From a virus, in the IMG/VR virus record IMGVR_UViG_3300017996_000024, positions 1 to 20,253 of that record: a stretch of 20,253 bases of DNA; one strand, given 5' to 3'. Below the pieces are notes generated by a model. That model saw nothing but the letters and a program-made list of their open reading frames with translations. It ran no database searches and was not told the DNA's origin. Below, one piece after another: positions 7,336-14,155 of the stretch. How positions within the stretch are numbered: position 1 is the first letter of the stretch; each line of letters begins with the position of its first letter. A program made the translations under genes and the position numbers.

Positions 7336-7492
7336 GTTCTTTCCCCATAATAAATCCAGCGATGAATGGAATCGCCATGATTGCTACTATTGTTAAAAAT
7401 ACTTCAAATCCACCAGCTTGATTTTCCGCCTGTTTTTCAAAACAAGCATCTAAAGCAAGCTGATATGTAATAAAATCACTATTATTATCCAT
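7328..7492 (-). CDS. Single-span membrane peptide (54 aa)
   Basis: ATG 7492 to TAA 7328 gives a 54-residue product. The N-terminal half is soluble (MDNNSDFITYQL, ACFEKQ), and a hydrophobic span VFLTIVAIMAIPFIAGFIM (about 31-49) precedes a GKELG tail. It overlaps the adenylyltransferase gene by 8 bases and the phosphoribosyltransferase gene by 8 bases. The two overlaps share the same 12-base sequence. The function is unknown. A membrane-tethered partner of the flanking NAD+ enzymes is one possibility. It has no strong ribosome site of its own, so coupling to the upstream gene is likely. Confidence 0.65.
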   Translation of the reverse strand: MDNNSDFITYQLALDACFEKQAENQAGGFEVFLTIVAIMAIPFIAGFIMGKELG

Positions 7493-8423
7493 TTTGTACT
7501 ATCCATTTCTTGAATTTTTGAAATATTGGCCAATGAGAAGGAATGACCATACTGATATATAATCCATCATCGCCCTCCTCAAAATCCATCCATTTAACTT
7601 CCTCAATATCATCACCAGCAGTAATCGGAGTATCGTGAGAAATATCGCAAGTAAATATATGCGTCATAACAACATCAGTCTCATGCTTGTATCGCCAATC
7701 TTGCACTTGTAGGCTGTCGATATATTCCATTTGATCTTCGATAGGAGCAAGATTAGTTTCCTCATAAAGCTCTCTGGTGGCTGCATGAACTAAAGACTCA
7801 TCGACAATATCTACAAATCCGCCAATAAATCGCCATTTTGTTTCATCCTTCTTTCTGCCTACAAGGATTTTATTGTAAGCCGTATCAAAGGGAATAATAT
7901 CTACAGTTGAATAAACTACTGGAAAGCGATTATATGCTGCCCAAATAACGCCATGCCTAAATTCTTTACTGAAACCATGGGAACATGCCAATTCTTTACG
8001 GCGCAGCGTTGCTGATATTTCTTTGCCTAAAATGCTGCATGCGTCATCAATCATCTTACTTTCATATTTACCGGTGTAATCATCAATAAATGATTCTCTT
8101 CCACCTAAAAGTATTGGCGTCATGCCTTCTATTAACTGTTCTTGAATCATCTTGTCTAAATTTTCAGACCAAACATCATCGTCAGAACAGTCATCCAATT
8201 TCCTGAAAATACATCTTTCCTCAGCACCCATCTGATTAACAAACTCAGAGACAGCCCGAATAGTGCCATGTGCTGGCAATGGATTTCTTCTAGTATTTCT
8301 TAACGGAGAAGTTCCAGCCAGAATAAGCACTTTGTCATATTCAAGGGCTGCCTTAATTAGCATCTTATGGCCCATGGTTAATTCATCAACCTGAAATCTT
8401 CCTACTACTACAGCTAATTTCAT
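7485..8423 (-). CDS. Bifunctional NMN adenylyltransferase / Nudix hydrolase (NatV/NadM-like)
   Basis: The N-terminal domain (about 1-145) should join NMN and ATP to give NAD+. The C-terminal Nudix domain probably hydrolyses ADP-ribose or a related nucleotide. In the first domain, GRFQ (8-11) and TMGH (16-19) form the T/HxGH nucleotidyltransferase site, and ISATLRR (136-142) is the second signature. In the second, GGFVDIVDES (201-210) and RELYEE (217-222) form the Nudix box, with one extra residue in the glycine loop relative to Gx5Ex7REUxEE. The same fusion is known in Synechocystis, Francisella and phage KVP40. ATG 8423 forms TAATG with the stop of the regulator gene and has GGAG upstream. 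It supplies the second step after NadV in the same operon. Confidence 0.92.
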   Translation of the reverse strand: MKLAVVVGRFQVDELTMGHKMLIKAALEYDKVLILAGTSPLRNTRRNPLPAHGTIRAVSEFVNQMGAEERCIFRKLDDCSDDDVWSENLDKMIQEQLIEGMTPILLGGRESFIDDYTGKYESKMIDDACSILGKEISATLRRKELACSHGFSKEFRHGVIWAAYNRFPVVYSTVDIIPFDTAYNKILVGRKKDETKWRFIGGFVDIVDESLVHAATRELYEETNLAPIEDQMEYIDSLQVQDWRYKHETDVVMTHIFTCDISHDTPITAGDDIEEVKWMDFEEGDDGLYISMVIPSHWPIFQKFKKWIVQNG

Positions 8424-8641
8424 TACACTTTCTCCTCAAATGATTTCATATATTCAAGCACGTCACGTTTCCTATAAACGTTCCTGTGAAACATTTTAAT
8501 AGGTATCGGTCCTTGACCATGCTTAAGAGTAGATTCACCCATATTCAGCACCAAGGCTACAGTTCGCGTATCAAATAATTGCTCTTCGGGAAGCTCCCAG
8601 AACAATTTAATTAAATATTCATCAGTTTTTTTGATTTTCAT
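8423..8641 (-). CDS. Small winged-helix/AlpA-like DNA-binding protein, likely cassette regulator
   Basis: From ATG 8641 the product has 72 residues (MKIKKTDEYLIKLF). The second half has the pattern of an excisionase/AlpA-type helix-turn-helix: LFDTRTVALVLNMGESTL (helix-turn-helix), then GPIPIKMFHRNVYRKRDVLEYM, where a wing-like Arg/Lys segment is followed by the typical 'Y-R-K-x-D-V' end. It is the first gene of the reverse operon and lies next to the divergent control region, so autoregulation is the simplest reading. The start is uncertain. The frame opens at TTG 8677, a GGAGG at 8669-8673 is too far from ATG 8641 for a standard site, and ATG 8650 is also possible. Confidence 0.65.
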   Translation of the reverse strand: MKIKKTDEYLIKLFWELPEEQLFDTRTVALVLNMGESTLKHGQGPIPIKMFHRNVYRKRDVLEYMKSFEEKV

Positions 8642-8682
8642 ACTACACATCTTACACCAACAAACAAGCCTCCGCAAAGGTA

Positions 8683-8702
8683 TGCATCGATTTGCATCGA
8701 TT
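8683..8702. repeat. Tandem 10-bp direct repeat in divergent control region
   Basis: TGCATCGATT occurs twice head to tail (8683-8692 and 8693-8702), each copy holding the palindrome ATCGAT. It lies just upstream of the regulator gene of the reverse cassette. Paired 10-bp copies place the sites on the same DNA face, as in operators bound by two protein units. An operator for the adjacent helix-turn-helix protein is inferred, not shown. Confidence 0.5.
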
Positions 8703-8721
8703 AATCAATAAATTCAATCGC

Positions 8722-8749
8722 TTGCATAAAATTATTTATGGTCAATAAT
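8722..8749 (+). promoter_or_regulatory. Possible sigma-70-type promoter for the scaffold-coat operon
   Basis: TTGCAT (8722-8727) and AATAAT (8744-8749) are spaced by 16 bases and point toward the scaffold gene. The -10 matches TATAAT at five of six positions, but the -35 matches only the TTG. The region is AT-rich, so a chance match is quite possible. A palindrome at 8758-8769 (CCGATCTATCGG) lies just downstream, where an operator could act. Confidence 0.3.
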
Positions 8750-8757
8750 TTAACTAA

Positions 8758-8769
8758 CCGATCTATCGG
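8758..8769. promoter_or_regulatory. Near-perfect 12-bp palindrome, possible operator
   Basis: CCGAT and ATCGG are exact inverted copies around a two-base centre. The site sits in the intergenic space between the two divergent operons, about 9 bases after the possible -10 box. It could be an operator for the cassette regulator or for a regulator outside the window. Confidence 0.35.
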
Positions 8770-8843
8770 GCAAAATAGACAGCAAACTTGAGCTGAGATC
8801 AAGCGCTTAACCGTGATGGGGCAAAAGTCAAAAAGAGGTTTAT

Positions 8844-9542
8844 ATGTCTGAAAATGCTGTATCAGAATCTATTGTTTCTGGAAGTGCTCCTATTCAACAA
8901 AATGAAGTGCCTACTGAAAAGATGGTTCCTCAATCTGAAGTTGATAGGGTAGCTGGCTCTGTCCGTAAAGAAGGATATGAGAAAGGTAGGCGTGAAGCTT
9001 TAGCTGAACTTAATGCTCAAAAATCTGTTGGAGAACCAATACCTTCGGGTATGACTCCAGAACAAATTGAGCAAGTAAGAAAAATTGCTCTTGAAGCAAC
9101 TTTAAAGCAACAAGAAGAAGCTGGCCATCTAGCTGTAGCCCAAAAGATTATTGGGGAAGTCACAACCAAGCTTAATGCAGGTTACCAGAAGTTTACTGAT
9201 TTTGAACCGGTTGTTAAGACTCTTGAGTTACAAAGAAATCCGTTGTTATTTAAAGCTTTAAACGCTGTCGATAACGCTGACGAAGTAGCTTATGAGATTG
9301 CTAAGAGTTCTAGAAAGCGTTTGTTAATGAAGCAAGCCTCTAGGTCTCCAGATGACTACAATGATTTAGTTGAAGAGATAAGAAATATATCCGAATCAAT
9401 TAAAACTAACAATGTAGCACTTAGCAATGCGAAGCCGGTTAAACAACCATTAGGACAAGTAAAGCCTTCATCTACTGGTGTTGGTAGTGATGGTCCCACA
9501 ACGGTTGCTGAGTTCAAGAAAATGTCTTGGCTTAAAAACTAA
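8844..9542 (+). CDS. Capsid scaffolding protein (P22 gp8-like role)
   Basis: The scaffold directs coat assembly into procapsids and exits before packaging. This 232-residue protein is charged and helical: an acidic low-complexity N-terminus, a KEGYEKGRREALAELNAQ helix (about 42-59), and a central FTDFEPVVKTLELQRNPLLFKALNAVDNADEVAYEIAKS segment. It ends with a Pro/Ser-rich linker (KPVKQPLGQVKPSS) and a short conserved-looking tail, TVAEFKKMSWLKN, of the kind that contacts coat subunits. P22 gp8 is longer (303). ATG 8844 has GAGG at 8834-8837. It begins the forward block after the divergent control region and is followed directly by the coat gene, which is the expected order. Confidence 0.85.
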   Translation: MSENAVSESIVSGSAPIQQNEVPTEKMVPQSEVDRVAGSVRKEGYEKGRREALAELNAQKSVGEPIPSGMTPEQIEQVRKIALEATLKQQEEAGHLAVAQKIIGEVTTKLNAGYQKFTDFEPVVKTLELQRNPLLFKALNAVDNADEVAYEIAKSSRKRLLMKQASRSPDDYNDLVEEIRNISESIKTNNVALSNAKPVKQPLGQVKPSSTGVGSDGPTTVAEFKKMSWLKN

Positions 9543-9549
9543 ATATTGG

Positions 9550-9590
9550 GGAACTCCCTATCAACGAAACAAATAGTTGATTGGAGTTCC
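9550..9590 (+). promoter_or_regulatory. Hairpin burying the coat gene ribosome-binding site
   Basis: GGAACTCC (9550-9557) pairs perfectly with GGAGTTCC (9583-9590). Inside it, ATCAAC (9560-9565) pairs with GTTGAT (9576-9581) around a 10-base loop, leaving a 2x1 internal bulge. The right arm contains GGAG (9583-9586), the Shine-Dalgarno for the coat ATG at 9595. No U tract follows, so it is not a normal terminator. Translational control, or an RNase-cut 5' stabiliser for the coat message, fits better. Confidence 0.65.
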
Positions 9591-9594
9591 TATA

Positions 9595-10845
9595 ATGTCA
9601 CAACCCTCAAATTTTTTGGTCCAGGTCCAGACCTATCAAATGGCCCAACTTGCATTTCTTTTAAACTATGGCTGCTTTATTCATACAGCTAATAAGAAAT
9701 TCAAAGACTTTAATAAATTAACCGCTAACCTTGGCGACACAGTTACTTTTGACTTGCCACCACGTTATGTTACTCAAGCAAGCTTAGTTGCTACATTCCA
9801 AAGTTCTGAACAACGCGTTCAAACATTGGTATGTAATAACCCTGTAAATACTTCTTACGCTTTCACAACCCAACAATTCATCTTCAACGTTGAAGACTAC
9901 ATGAAACGTTTCGGTCGTGCAGCTGTAGCTGAAATTGCAACAAACATCGAAGCTGGCGTAGCTAGATTAGCTGAAACACAACCTTACCGTTTTTATGGTG
10001 ATGGCGTGACTCAAATCTCTAGTGCTGGTCAATTAGCAACAATGTTAGCGTTATATCGCACATATGGCTTTGCTCACAATGAAAACGTAAAAGTTTATTT
10101 GTCAGATTTAGCTGTACCGCAAATCGTTAATAACATGCAAAACCAATTCACCATTGACCGTAACAATGAAAATGCTATGAGCTGGATGGTTGGCGATTGG
10201 ATGGGTGTTGATTATTACCAATCAAACTTGTTACCTGTTCATATAGCTGGTTCTGTTGGTCAAAATGCTCAAACTTTGACTGTTGTTTCAACAAACGATC
10301 CTACTGGTAATAACATCACTCAAATCACTTGTTCAGGCGCTAATGTGAGCGATCCAGGTGCAGTGGTTCAGTATGATAGTGCTCAGTTCAATGATGGCGT
10401 ATCTGGTCAACCTAATATGCGTTATTTGACTTTCGTTGGTCACAAACCATCTGGCGCACCAGTGCAAGTTCAAATTACTGCCAATGCTGGCTCTGACGGC
10501 TCTGGTAACGTGATTTTAAACATCAGTCCTGCACTTTGCTATGTATCAGGCAATCCTTTCCAAAATATTTCTTTCAACGTTGTTGCTGGCATGCAGTTAT
10601 CTATATTGCCTTCTCATCGTTGCGGATTGGTATTTGGTGGCGATGCAATGTTCTTGGCTATGCCTCAATTGAACGATCAACCTCCTTATCCTACAGCGGT
10701 TTCTGTTGATGAAGAAAGCGGCGTAAGTACTCGTTTAACTTACGGTACCGTCTTCACACAAAACCAACAAGGGTTTGTTCATGATGCGTTATGGGGTGCG
10801 ACCTTACCAGCAGAATACTCTCTGAAATTGGCTTTCCCTCTGTAA
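9595..10845 (+). CDS. Major capsid (coat) protein, P22 gp5-like
   Basis: This is the main shell subunit, 416 residues from ATG 9595 (P22 coat is 430). GGAG lies eight bases upstream, so a TTG at 9577 is a worse start. The N-terminal arm (about 1-60) leads to DTVTFDLPPRYV, a coat P-domain-like strand. The helical FNVEDYMKRFGRAAVAEIATNIEAGVARLA segment around 100-130 resembles the HK97-fold spine helix region. A beta-rich stretch, about residues 225-320, holds GQNAQTLTVVS, NPTGNN-like turns and GNVILNISPA, consistent with the inserted I-domain of P22-type coats. The order scaffold, coat, gp4-like, gp10-like supports the call. A hairpin covers the ribosome site, and a strong terminator follows the gene. 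Confidence 0.9.
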   Translation: MSQPSNFLVQVQTYQMAQLAFLLNYGCFIHTANKKFKDFNKLTANLGDTVTFDLPPRYVTQASLVATFQSSEQRVQTLVCNNPVNTSYAFTTQQFIFNVEDYMKRFGRAAVAEIATNIEAGVARLAETQPYRFYGDGVTQISSAGQLATMLALYRTYGFAHNENVKVYLSDLAVPQIVNNMQNQFTIDRNNENAMSWMVGDWMGVDYYQSNLLPVHIAGSVGQNAQTLTVVSTNDPTGNNITQITCSGANVSDPGAVVQYDSAQFNDGVSGQPNMRYLTFVGHKPSGAPVQVQITANAGSDGSGNVILNISPALCYVSGNPFQNISFNVVAGMQLSILPSHRCGLVFGGDAMFLAMPQLNDQPPYPTAVSVDEESGVSTRLTYGTVFTQNQQGFVHDALWGATLPAEYSLKLAFPL

Positions 10846-10853
10846 TAAGTAGT

Positions 10854-10884
10854 GGGGCAAAGAATTTGCTTTGCCCCCCTTTTT
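10854..10884 (+). terminator. Rho-independent terminator after the coat gene
   Basis: GGGGCAAAG (10854-10862) pairs perfectly with CTTTGCCCC (10869-10877) around a six-base loop, followed by CC and five T residues (10880-10884). It lies nine bases after the coat stop and directly ahead of the AAGGA ribosome site of the next gene. With no room for a promoter after it, it probably attenuates rather than ends transcription, keeping coat mRNA above tail mRNA. Confidence 0.88.
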
Positions 10885-10896
10885 AAGGACGTGTAA

Positions 10897-11604
10897 ATGG
10901 CATTTACTGCAAGACAGCTTATTACACAAGCCTATTATTTAACAGGCATTGTGAGTAGAGGACAACAAACCGCATCAGATCAATATATTTCTGATGGTTT
11001 AAATCGTCTTAACGCTTTTTTAGCAGTAAAGTCTGCCGATATTGGCATGATTCCTTATTATGATGAACTTATATTTAACGCTGTAATTGGCAAACAAGCA
11101 TATCCAATACCAAACTTATTAGATATCGAAACTTTTACTTTTAACATAGGTCCAGTTCGGTATTCAACGATGAGAGCATCGCGTCAAATGTTCTTTGCAA
11201 CTGGACGTGTTGATAACATCGAATCATTAACTTATCAATGGCACTTTGAAAGAGACCTTGATGGTGGCGTTCTATATGTTTATTTTTTACCACAAGATAC
11301 TTATGTTTTTAAATTATGGGGTAAATTTGCTTTAACTAGCGTTGCCTTAAATCAAGATTTAACAACCATTTTAGATAGTTTCTACATTGAATATCTAACC
11401 TATGGTTTAGCCGAATATTTATGTGAATTTTATAATCAAGTTCCTCCTCGTTCCATCACTATGCGCACGCAACAATATGACCAAATAGTACGTGACATAA
11501 GTCCATTAGATTTAACTATGCGCAAAGTCACAGGCTTTGCTGTTGAAGCTGGATTTAATTATGGAGATGTGAATATTGGCCGAGGTTGGAGACCTTCACA
11601 ATGA
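10897..11604 (+). CDS. Tail accessory factor, P22 gp4-like head-tail adaptor
   Basis: The P22 gp4 family forms a ring below the portal that starts to seal the packaged head and receives the next tail protein. This 235-residue protein begins FTARQLITQAYYLTGIVSRGQ, the usual N-terminal helix of the family. SDGLNRLNAFLAVKSADIGMIPY follows, then a DLTTILDSFYIEYLTYGLAEYLC helix region and a long C-terminal helix (RTQQYDQIVRDISP). It is longer than P22 gp4 (166) because of a beta segment near residues 60-150. ATG 10897 has AAGGA upstream. The stop overlaps the next ATG (ATGA). Confidence 0.85.
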   Translation: MAFTARQLITQAYYLTGIVSRGQQTASDQYISDGLNRLNAFLAVKSADIGMIPYYDELIFNAVIGKQAYPIPNLLDIETFTFNIGPVRYSTMRASRQMFFATGRVDNIESLTYQWHFERDLDGGVLYVYFLPQDTYVFKLWGKFALTSVALNQDLTTILDSFYIEYLTYGLAEYLCEFYNQVPPRSITMRTQQYDQIVRDISPLDLTMRKVTGFAVEAGFNYGDVNIGRGWRPSQ

Positions 11605-13292
11605 TGGTACCAAAAACTTATAGACCCGATGCAGAACATGTACTTGGTATGGTTGGTAGTAACAAATATGGTCGTTATCCAAAAATAACCGATGAACAAA
11701 CATTTAACATGATTGTTGCCGGCGCTTCTCAAAAAGATAATTGGTTAACTTCATATCCAGGTTATAAAAAAGTTCTATCTGTACGTCAAGGAACTGTTTT
11801 AGGTCGCGCACTTTATACAAGCGATCGGGGAAATTTCATGATTGCTGTTATTGATAATGGCATCTATAAAATTCAAGGTTTAGCAAACAGTCTTTCTAGT
11901 CAGCTTTTATTTACTATAGATACTTATGACACTGATGTGTTTATCGATGAAAATTTTAGTTATCAAATTGCTATTTGCGACCAAAAGTCTTTATGGATTT
12001 ATGATTGGCGCATTAATGAAGTTAACAAAGCAGTTCTTCCAATCAATACACAAACCGGCGTAGAAATTACCGCAGGTTATGTAACTTTTCATGATGGCTA
12101 TTTTATTGTTCCTGATTCTACCTCCCAATTTTGGTATTTATCAAAACCTGGTGATGGATTAACTTGGAATTGGAGCGCAGGCACTCCTGCTGGTCCCGTT
12201 GCAGGTTCTATTCAAACTAAACCTGGTAATGCTGTAGCAGTGCTGCGTGCACCTGGTAAAGGTAATTTAATTTATGTATTTGGCTCTAATGTAACGGAGA
12301 TGTGGTATGACAATGGTAATCAGTTATTTCCTTATCAGCGCAGCAACTCTGTTAGTATTGATTATGGATGTTTAAGCCCGCCCACTATTGCGGCAATGGA
12401 TGAATATGTTGTTTGGCTAGGTATTAATGAAAAATCTGGCCCTGCTTTAATGGTCACGACCGGCTCTAGCGCCAAGAAATTAACCAATTCTGAAGAAGAT
12501 GGGATTGATTTTAAACTTCAACAATTAGTAAATCCTCAAGATTCTTTTGCTTTTTTCTTTAGAGAAAGTGGTCATATATTTTATCAAATCACTTTTTTAG
12601 ACCCTAAAGATAATCTGACGCTAACATACGATTTCAATACTAATCGATTCTATACAATGACCAATGAGCACATGAATTTTCATATCGCTCAACGGATGGC
12701 ATTCTTCAATAATACTAATTACTTCACCTCATTGGTGGATGGTGATATTTATGAATGCAATTCCCAGATTACATATTACGATTACACAACACCTTCTAAT
12801 TTACCGATTGATTTTGCGGACAGGGATATCAAAGAGATCCCTCGCGTGCGCGTGTGTCCTCCTATTCGCACTAAAGATTCATCACCATTCATTGGCACAG
12901 GCATAACCTTCCCGATAGAACAAGGTAACGATCCATATTTTAAATCTAGCCGCTTAAGATTTCTTACAACCGAAGGCGGTGTAGTGATTAGAAAAGAAGC
13001 GCCCCAAGGTTTCATTGGAAATTTTTTAAGCACCGAGCAGGTTCTAAATCCATATGTACCAAGAATAGATATGTCTTTATCACGTGATGGCGCTGAGAAC
13101 TTTGGTAGTTCTGTTAATCAACCATTGCAGCCACAAGGCGTCAGACAGAACAAAATGAATTTTTATCAATTAGGTCGCGCGAATGATTTAACTCCACAGT
13201 TTAGATTCTGGAGCAAATCTCGCGTGGTAGTGGGCGAAGGCATCGTACAAATTAGGCACCAAGATGTGGGGCCGGATGTAGGTGGACAATGA
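11601..13292 (+). CDS. Packaged-DNA stabilisation protein, P22 gp10-like
   Basis: In P22 gp10 binds under the gp4 ring and helps keep the genome in the head while forming the tail hub. This 563-residue protein is beta-rich and looks like a propeller: repeated short Gly/Tyr/Trp strands such as NWLTSYPGYKKVL (about 46-58), GDGLTWNWSAG, LIYVFGSNVTEMWYD and EYVVWLGINEKSG. The C-terminal part has MSLSRDGAENFG, then QPQGVRQNKMNFYQLGR and FRFWSKSRVVVGEG, which match the pattern of the family's end. I chose ATG 11601, which overlaps the gp4-like stop and has GGAG at 11588-11591; the TTG at 11586 adds only five residues. It is somewhat longer than P22 gp10 (472). Confidence 0.85.
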   Translation: MMVPKTYRPDAEHVLGMVGSNKYGRYPKITDEQTFNMIVAGASQKDNWLTSYPGYKKVLSVRQGTVLGRALYTSDRGNFMIAVIDNGIYKIQGLANSLSSQLLFTIDTYDTDVFIDENFSYQIAICDQKSLWIYDWRINEVNKAVLPINTQTGVEITAGYVTFHDGYFIVPDSTSQFWYLSKPGDGLTWNWSAGTPAGPVAGSIQTKPGNAVAVLRAPGKGNLIYVFGSNVTEMWYDNGNQLFPYQRSNSVSIDYGCLSPPTIAAMDEYVVWLGINEKSGPALMVTTGSSAKKLTNSEEDGIDFKLQQLVNPQDSFAFFFRESGHIFYQITFLDPKDNLTLTYDFNTNRFYTMTNEHMNFHIAQRMAFFNNTNYFTSLVDGDIYECNSQITYYDYTTPSNLPIDFADRDIKEIPRVRVCPPIRTKDSSPFIGTGITFPIEQGNDPYFKSSRLRFLTTEGGVVIRKEAPQGFIGNFLSTEQVLNPYVPRIDMSLSRDGAENFGSSVNQPLQPQGVRQNKMNFYQLGRANDLTPQFRFWSKSRVVVGEGIVQIRHQDVGPDVGGQ

Positions 13293-13555
13293 ATATACCA
13301 AATTATTTAACAGACAAATTAGTTGATGAGAATGGTGAATTAACTACGCCTTGGGCCAGATCTATTTCCCAATTGCTCGTTGAACTTGAAACTAATTTAT
13401 CTAACGAAGGTTATGTTTTACCACAGCAACCTACAACAAACATTAATTTAATAAATGAGCAGCCAAAAACAGAAGGCACGATGATTTGGGACTCAACAAC
13501 TAAACAGATGAAAGTAAATGATGGCACTAATTGGAAAGTGGTGACATTAACATGA
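13289..13555 (+). CDS. Small virion-associated protein (88 aa)
   Basis: The specific family is not known to me. The N-terminal half (NIPNYLTDKLVDENGELTTPW, then ARSISQLLVELETNL) is an amphipathic helix region. After a Pro/Gln linker, the C-terminal GTMIWDSTTKQMKVNDGTNWKVV is the short beta motif often seen in phage tail and fibre proteins. The ATG overlaps the gp10-like stop (ATGA), with AGGTGG upstream. By position it could take a tail-needle or tail-completion role, but it is far shorter than P22 gp26 and lacks a long coiled coil. Confidence 0.65.
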   Translation: MNIPNYLTDKLVDENGELTTPWARSISQLLVELETNLSNEGYVLPQQPTTNINLINEQPKTEGTMIWDSTTKQMKVNDGTNWKVVTLT

Positions 13556-13565
13556 GGATGAAATT

Positions 13566-14147
13566 ATGTTAAGTGCATTATTTGGTGGCGGCTCATATGA
13601 ACCTTTATATTCATATGAAGATGTAGAAAATATGTTGATGCAATACTTCGGTGGTTACATCGAAGAAGGCGACGTTGCGTTACAAACTTTAGCTGAACAA
13701 TACACAATGTTATTGAACGATCCAGCTGCTATGCAAGCCATGTTAGGCGCAGGATTTGAAGAATCCCCAGGTTATCAATATCAATATGAACAGGCAATGA
13801 ATGCAGCTAATCAATCAGCGGCTGCTGGTGGCATGTTAGGAACTCCTGCACATGCTCAACAATCTATGGGAACAGCATCTGGTTTAGCACAACAAGATTA
13901 TGCCAATTATTACAATCGCAATGCCAATCTTTACGGCCAAGGTTTAAGTACCGCAACAGGTATTAATCAAATGGGTTATCAAGCAAATGCCGCTATGGCA
14001 GGCGGCATGGGTAATTACATGGGATCAACCATGACTGCTGATTACAAAATGCAAGCATCACAAATGGATGCTCTAGCAAGTTTATTGGGAATGGCAGCTG
14101 GTGGCGCTTCAGCTTATGCAAGCGGTGGCTCTTCTTTATTTTTATAA
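13566..14147 (+). CDS. Ejection (DNA-transfer) protein, gp7-like candidate (193 aa)
   Basis: The product is rich in Ala, Gly, Gln and Met with a repeating helical pattern. SPGYQYQYEQAMNAANQSAAAGGMLGTPAHAQQ (about 67-99) and LAQQDYANYYNRNANLYGQGL (about 107-127) match the pattern of small podovirus DNA-injection proteins that are packaged in the head and enter the cell ahead of DNA. The end is a Gly/Ala/Ser-rich segment, GMAAGGASAYASGG, possibly membrane-seeking. ATG 13566 has GAGGAT upstream. It is the first of three such genes before the tail fibre, where P22 has genes 7, 20 and 16. Family assignment is by pattern, not alignment. Confidence 0.7.
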   Translation: MLSALFGGGSYEPLYSYEDVENMLMQYFGGYIEEGDVALQTLAEQYTMLLNDPAAMQAMLGAGFEESPGYQYQYEQAMNAANQSAAAGGMLGTPAHAQQSMGTASGLAQQDYANYYNRNANLYGQGLSTATGINQMGYQANAAMAGGMGNYMGSTMTADYKMQASQMDALASLLGMAAGGASAYASGGSSLFL

Positions 14148-14155
14148 GGTGAAAT

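Noticed and set aside
8638-8667. Leader mini-frame (TTG 8667 to TGA 8638) overlapping the regulator ATG after a GGAGG
   Set aside because: The GGAGG is only one base from that TTG, too close for a normal ribosome site, so a leader peptide cannot be supported.
8801-8808. AAGCGCTT palindrome and the CTTGA/TCAAG pair around 8787-8808
   Set aside because: They are short and close to chance expectation, with no second copy to support a binding site.
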